This document shows, in pieces, positions 61,599 to 64,000 of a stretch of 64,000 bases of DNA (positions are counted from its first letter, which is position 1; the number at the start of each line of letters is the position of its first letter). This DNA is from JAGLOK01 sp963677605 (lineage in GTDB: Bacteria > Bacillota > Clostridia > Christensenellales > UMGS416), in NCBI GenBank assembly GCA_963677605.2, contig CAXXDX010000007.1, forward strand, positions 558,001 through 622,000. Reading direction: 5' to 3'. Below the pieces are notes generated by a model. It did not search any database. It worked only from the letters and a program-made list of their open reading frames with translations, and was not told where the DNA came from. Made by a program: the position numbers and the translations under genes.

Positions 61599-62759
61599 AT
61601 GGCAATAATGGTGAAAAAACTCTATAAGAACGGACAGTTTCTCTACAAGATGAAGCTTGTTGCGGGCAGCCGCGGATTAAACAATCTGGTAACATGGGTT
61701 CATATAATAGAAGATGATGATGTGACAAAGTTTTTGCGCGGCAATGAACTTGTATTTACGGCGGGCATATTAAACAACGAAAATGACTGGCTCTTAAACT
61801 ATACAAAAAAATTGTTTGAAGCGGGAACAAGTGCGTTTGTTGTAAACATAGGTCCTCATACAAAATCAATACCCAGTGATGTAATTGAATATTGCAATGA
61901 AGTCAATATGCCTCTTTTTACGATACCCTGGGATACCAGAATGGTGGACATGACAAAGGATTTCTGCCGCAGGATAATGATAAATGAGCAGGTAGAGACC
62001 AGAATCACGACTATTATGAAAAATGTTATCTTCAGTGTCGGTGATATTGAATATCAGGTTCAGCAGCTGGAGAGGCACGGGTATATGCGCGACGGCAGTT
62101 TCTGTTTTTTAAGTGTAATGCTGTCTGGAAAGAACGGACAAGGACCGGAAATGGCATTGGACAGGCTGGGAAAAGTTGCTGAAAGAATTGCAAAAAGAAT
62201 GCAGGATCTTTTTATAATGTTTTCCTATAAAGATTATCTGATTTTGATGCTTGTTAATTTTTCGGATGAAGAAATAGAAAGTTTTGTTGAAGAATTTCTG
62301 GACAGCAGTGTAGGCGTCAGCAGCGAATGGGACATACATTTTGGAATAAGCGATAATAAAATGGGTGTGTTTAATCAGAAAACAAACTTTGAAAGAGCGA
62401 TTTCTGCGATGGAAATGGCTAAAATGAAAAGCATTTCGCACTGTTATTATAATGAGCTGGGTATGTTTAAAATACTTTATGCCGTAAACGACAAGTCGGT
62501 TTTGAGAAAATACTATAAGGAAATAATGGGCAAGCTTGAAACGTATGATATGGAAAACTCGACAAACCTTATAGAAATGCTTAAAACATATCTGGATAAT
62601 AACTCAAGTCTTCAAATTGTGGCCGAAAAACAGTTTGTGCACAGAAATACAGTTACCAATCAGCTGAGGAAAATTGAGGAGATAACGGGGTATAATCCGT
62701 TTGAGCTGGAAGACAAGGTTAAGCTGTGTATGGCTTTTCATATAAAGTCGATTCTGTGA
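61599..62759 (+). CDS. PucR family transcriptional regulator
   Basis: 386 residues. N-terminal PucR domain (about 10-130; GLNNLVTWVHIIEDDDVTKFLRGNELVFTAG and MPLFTIPWDTRMVDM), a GGDEF-like degenerate middle region, and a C-terminal helix-turn-helix of the PucR type (about 325-380; MLKTYLDNNSSLQIVAEKQFVHRNTVTNQLRKIEEITGYNPF). Family members control purine or amino-compound catabolism genes, often a neighbouring gene. It precedes a class III aminotransferase. ATG 61608 is an alternative start; the ribosome binding site is weak. Confidence 0.9.
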   Translation: MAIMVKKLYKNGQFLYKMKLVAGSRGLNNLVTWVHIIEDDDVTKFLRGNELVFTAGILNNENDWLLNYTKKLFEAGTSAFVVNIGPHTKSIPSDVIEYCNEVNMPLFTIPWDTRMVDMTKDFCRRIMINEQVETRITTIMKNVIFSVGDIEYQVQQLERHGYMRDGSFCFLSVMLSGKNGQGPEMALDRLGKVAERIAKRMQDLFIMFSYKDYLILMLVNFSDEEIESFVEEFLDSSVGVSSEWDIHFGISDNKMGVFNQKTNFERAISAMEMAKMKSISHCYYNELGMFKILYAVNDKSVLRKYYKEIMGKLETYDMENSTNLIEMLKTYLDNNSSLQIVAEKQFVHRNTVTNQLRKIEEITGYNPFELEDKVKLCMAFHIKSIL

Positions 62760-62851
62760 ATATTACAATTTACTTATATAAAAACATGAAAACTCACCTT
62801 AAAAATCAGCCTCATTGTGCAGATGCACAAAAAAACCTAGTCAGTTAGCGA

Positions 62852-62879
62852 TTGAATTTATAATCTGACGGGATATAAT
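62852..62879 (+). promoter_or_regulatory. Promoter of the aminotransferase gene
   Basis: TTGAAT (62852-62857), 16-base spacer, TATAAT (62874-62879). Predicted start near 62886, 17 bases before a terminator hairpin. Confidence 0.7.
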
Positions 62880-62895
62880 GGCATTAAATTAAAAA

Positions 62896-62925
62896 ATGTT
62901 TGAACGCGGCGATGGAGCCATATAA
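62896..62925 (+). CDS. Possible 9-residue leader peptide overlapping a terminator
   Basis: ATG at 62896, about 10 bases after the predicted start, reads MFERGDGAI and stops inside the loop of the terminator at 62903-62948. No ribosome binding site. Same layout as the short ORF before pucR. Could be chance. Confidence 0.25.
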   Translation: MFERGDGAI

Positions 62926-62948
62926 TACTCCTGCCGCGTTTTTTTTGA
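62903..62948 (+). terminator. Intrinsic terminator or attenuator before the aminotransferase
   Basis: AACGCGGC (62903-62910) pairs with GCCGCGTT (62933-62940), an inner GGAG/CTCC adds pairs, and an 8-T run follows. It ends 12 bases before the start codon and the ribosome binding site GAGGAGG begins within the T-run end, so read-through must be controlled. Confidence 0.85.
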
Positions 62949-62959
62949 GGAGGATTTCC

Positions 62960-64000
62960 GTGAAAGGCTTGGAAGTAACCAACACACTAAAAGAATATAA
63001 CCTGCAGTCTTGGAGCAAGCAGAAAAATATAAATCCTATCGCTATTGAAAAAGCTGACGGAATCTACTTCTGGGATTATGACGGAAACCGATACTCGGAT
63101 ATGTCATCCCAGCTGGTAAATGTAAACCTTGGTTTCGGAGTGAAAGAAATAACCGACGCTATTAAAGAGCAGGCAGACAAGTATTGTTTTATAGGCCCGG
63201 GATACGGTGCGGAGCCCAGAGCGAAGCTGGCTAAGAAGATAATTGACCTTATGCCAGATAATATGGGAAAAGTTTTCTTTACAAACGCAGGAGCTGAGGC
63301 AAATGAAAATGCCGTAAAGATAGCAAGGATGTTTACGGGCAGAAACAAAGTGATGAGCCGCTACAGAAGTTATCACGGAGCGTCATTTGGAGCCGGCAAC
63401 CTGACGGGAGAGCCGAGAAGGTTTCCGCTTGAGCCAGGTATTCCCGGATTTATAAAATTCTTTGATCCGTATATATACCGCGAACCGATAGAGTTTGAAT
63501 CGGAAGAAGCTGCAACTGCATATTATCTTGCAAAGCTTGAAGAGCAGATAATATATGAAAAAGCTGATTCTATCGCGGCAATAGTTCTTGAGACCATACC
63601 GGGATCAAACGGAATCATTCTTCCGCCAAAAGGTTACATGCCGGGAGTCAGGAAAATATGCGACAAATACGGAATAATGCTCATCTGTGATGAAGTTATG
63701 AGCGGATGGGGCAGAACGGGAAAGATGTTTGCTTTTGAAAATTACGGAATCAAGCCGGATATAGTAACATTTGCAAAAGGCGTAACATGCGGATACACTC
63801 AGCTGGGCGGTGTTGCTGTAAGCCAAGAGATTGCAGAATATTTCAACGACAATCTTTTCTCCTGCGGTCTTACATACAGCGGACATCCGCTTTCATGTGC
63901 AGCAGGCGTTGCAACGGTTGATTATTATCTGGACAACAATATATTGGACAATGTCAATGAATCGGGAAAGGTTTTGGGCGAAGAGCTTGAAAAGCTTAAA
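62960..64000 (+). CDS. Class III aminotransferase, 3' end beyond the window
   Basis: The GTG at 62960 has GAGGAGGA directly upstream; 347 codons are open to the window edge without a stop. It reads as a class III PLP enzyme: N-terminal WSKQ and SSQLVNVNLGFG, PLP-contact region FFTNAGAEANENAVKIAR, DEVMSGWGRTGKMFAFE (Asp binds the pyridine N) and the Schiff-base Lys in TFAKGVTCGY. The N-terminus resembles taurine:pyruvate and beta-amino-acid aminotransferases; the exact amine is unknown. Likely controlled by the PucR regulator upstream and by the attenuator in its leader. Confidence 0.9.
   Translation, partial: MKGLEVTNTLKEYNLQSWSKQKNINPIAIEKADGIYFWDYDGNRYSDMSSQLVNVNLGFGVKEITDAIKEQADKYCFIGPGYGAEPRAKLAKKIIDLMPDNMGKVFFTNAGAEANENAVKIARMFTGRNKVMSRYRSYHGASFGAGNLTGEPRRFPLEPGIPGFIKFFDPYIYREPIEFESEEAATAYYLAKLEEQIIYEKADSIAAIVLETIPGSNGIILPPKGYMPGVRKICDKYGIMLICDEVMSGWGRTGKMFAFENYGIKPDIVTFAKGVTCGYTQLGGVAVSQEIAEYFNDNLFSCGLTYSGHPLSCAAGVATVDYYLDNNILDNVNESGKVLGEELEKLK

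Noticed and set aside
1..64000. CRISPR arrays, insertion sequences, integrases, phage genes or rRNA.
   Set aside because: No regularly spaced repeats, transposase or integrase motifs, or rRNA signatures were seen on either strand.

Overview
The window looks like chromosomal DNA of an AT-rich, Gram-positive Clostridia-type bacterium (Firmicutes). Evidence: Gly-Gly-Ala-Gly-Gly-type ribosome binding sites, an L21-leader/rplU/rpmA block, a YesM/YesN-type two-component pair, Lpl/Yte-type and Opp-type sugar importers with lipoprotein binding proteins, CotH and AsnRS. No rRNA, insertion sequence, phage or CRISPR array was seen. All names come from reading motifs by eye; no database search was run.

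Layout. 1-2130: a tRNA-Ala gene (minus strand), then a TetR repressor with a redox operon (a bis-His membrane protein and a flavodoxin/2[4Fe-4S] protein). 2149-15261: housekeeping and unknown genes: an SDR protein, YibE/F, a Ca-binding-repeat protein, AsnRS, a PEBP protein, a PHP phosphatase, an L,D-transpeptidase fused to a VanX-like domain, a diguanylate cyclase, a TM1266-like protein, DUF819, TrmL. 15515-18816: tandem Na/Pi cotransporters. 18836-23883: L21 leader, rplU, rpmA, guaB, a degV gene and guaA.

From about 24 kb the window is mostly carbohydrate acquisition. 24234-32282 is a pectin-type locus: two Lpl/Yte-like permeases, their binding protein, a cytoplasmic pectin methylesterase, an alpha/beta esterase and a membrane-anchored AraC regulator. 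32392-46330 is a second catabolic island: a LacI repressor and a Gfo/Idh oxidoreductase on the minus strand diverge from a TIM-barrel epimerase, a complete Opp-type importer (one permease frameshifted), two more Gfo/Idh oxidoreductases, a two-domain VOC protein and an MFS transporter. The shared intergenic region carries palindromes around a good promoter. 46547-50709 holds a large CotH/lamin-tail surface protein and a lytic transglycosylase. 50865-59943 is a third sugar system (YtfQRT/YjfF type) whose regulator operon encodes a response regulator, a sensor kinase and a second sugar-binding lipoprotein. 60162-64000 holds an HD hydrolase, a Crp/Fnr regulator, a PucR regulator and the start of a class III aminotransferase.

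How it fits together: three sugar importers, each with its own kind of regulator (membrane AraC, LacI, two-component plus binding protein), suggest a plant-polysaccharide or glycoside user. The most notable points are the oxidoreductase/epimerase island with its operator array, the permease frameshift, the VanX-like domain lacking its metal ligands, L27 without the usual Firmicute extension and without the Prp protease gene, and two consecutive genes (pucR and aminotransferase) each preceded by a promoter, a tiny ORF and an intrinsic terminator.
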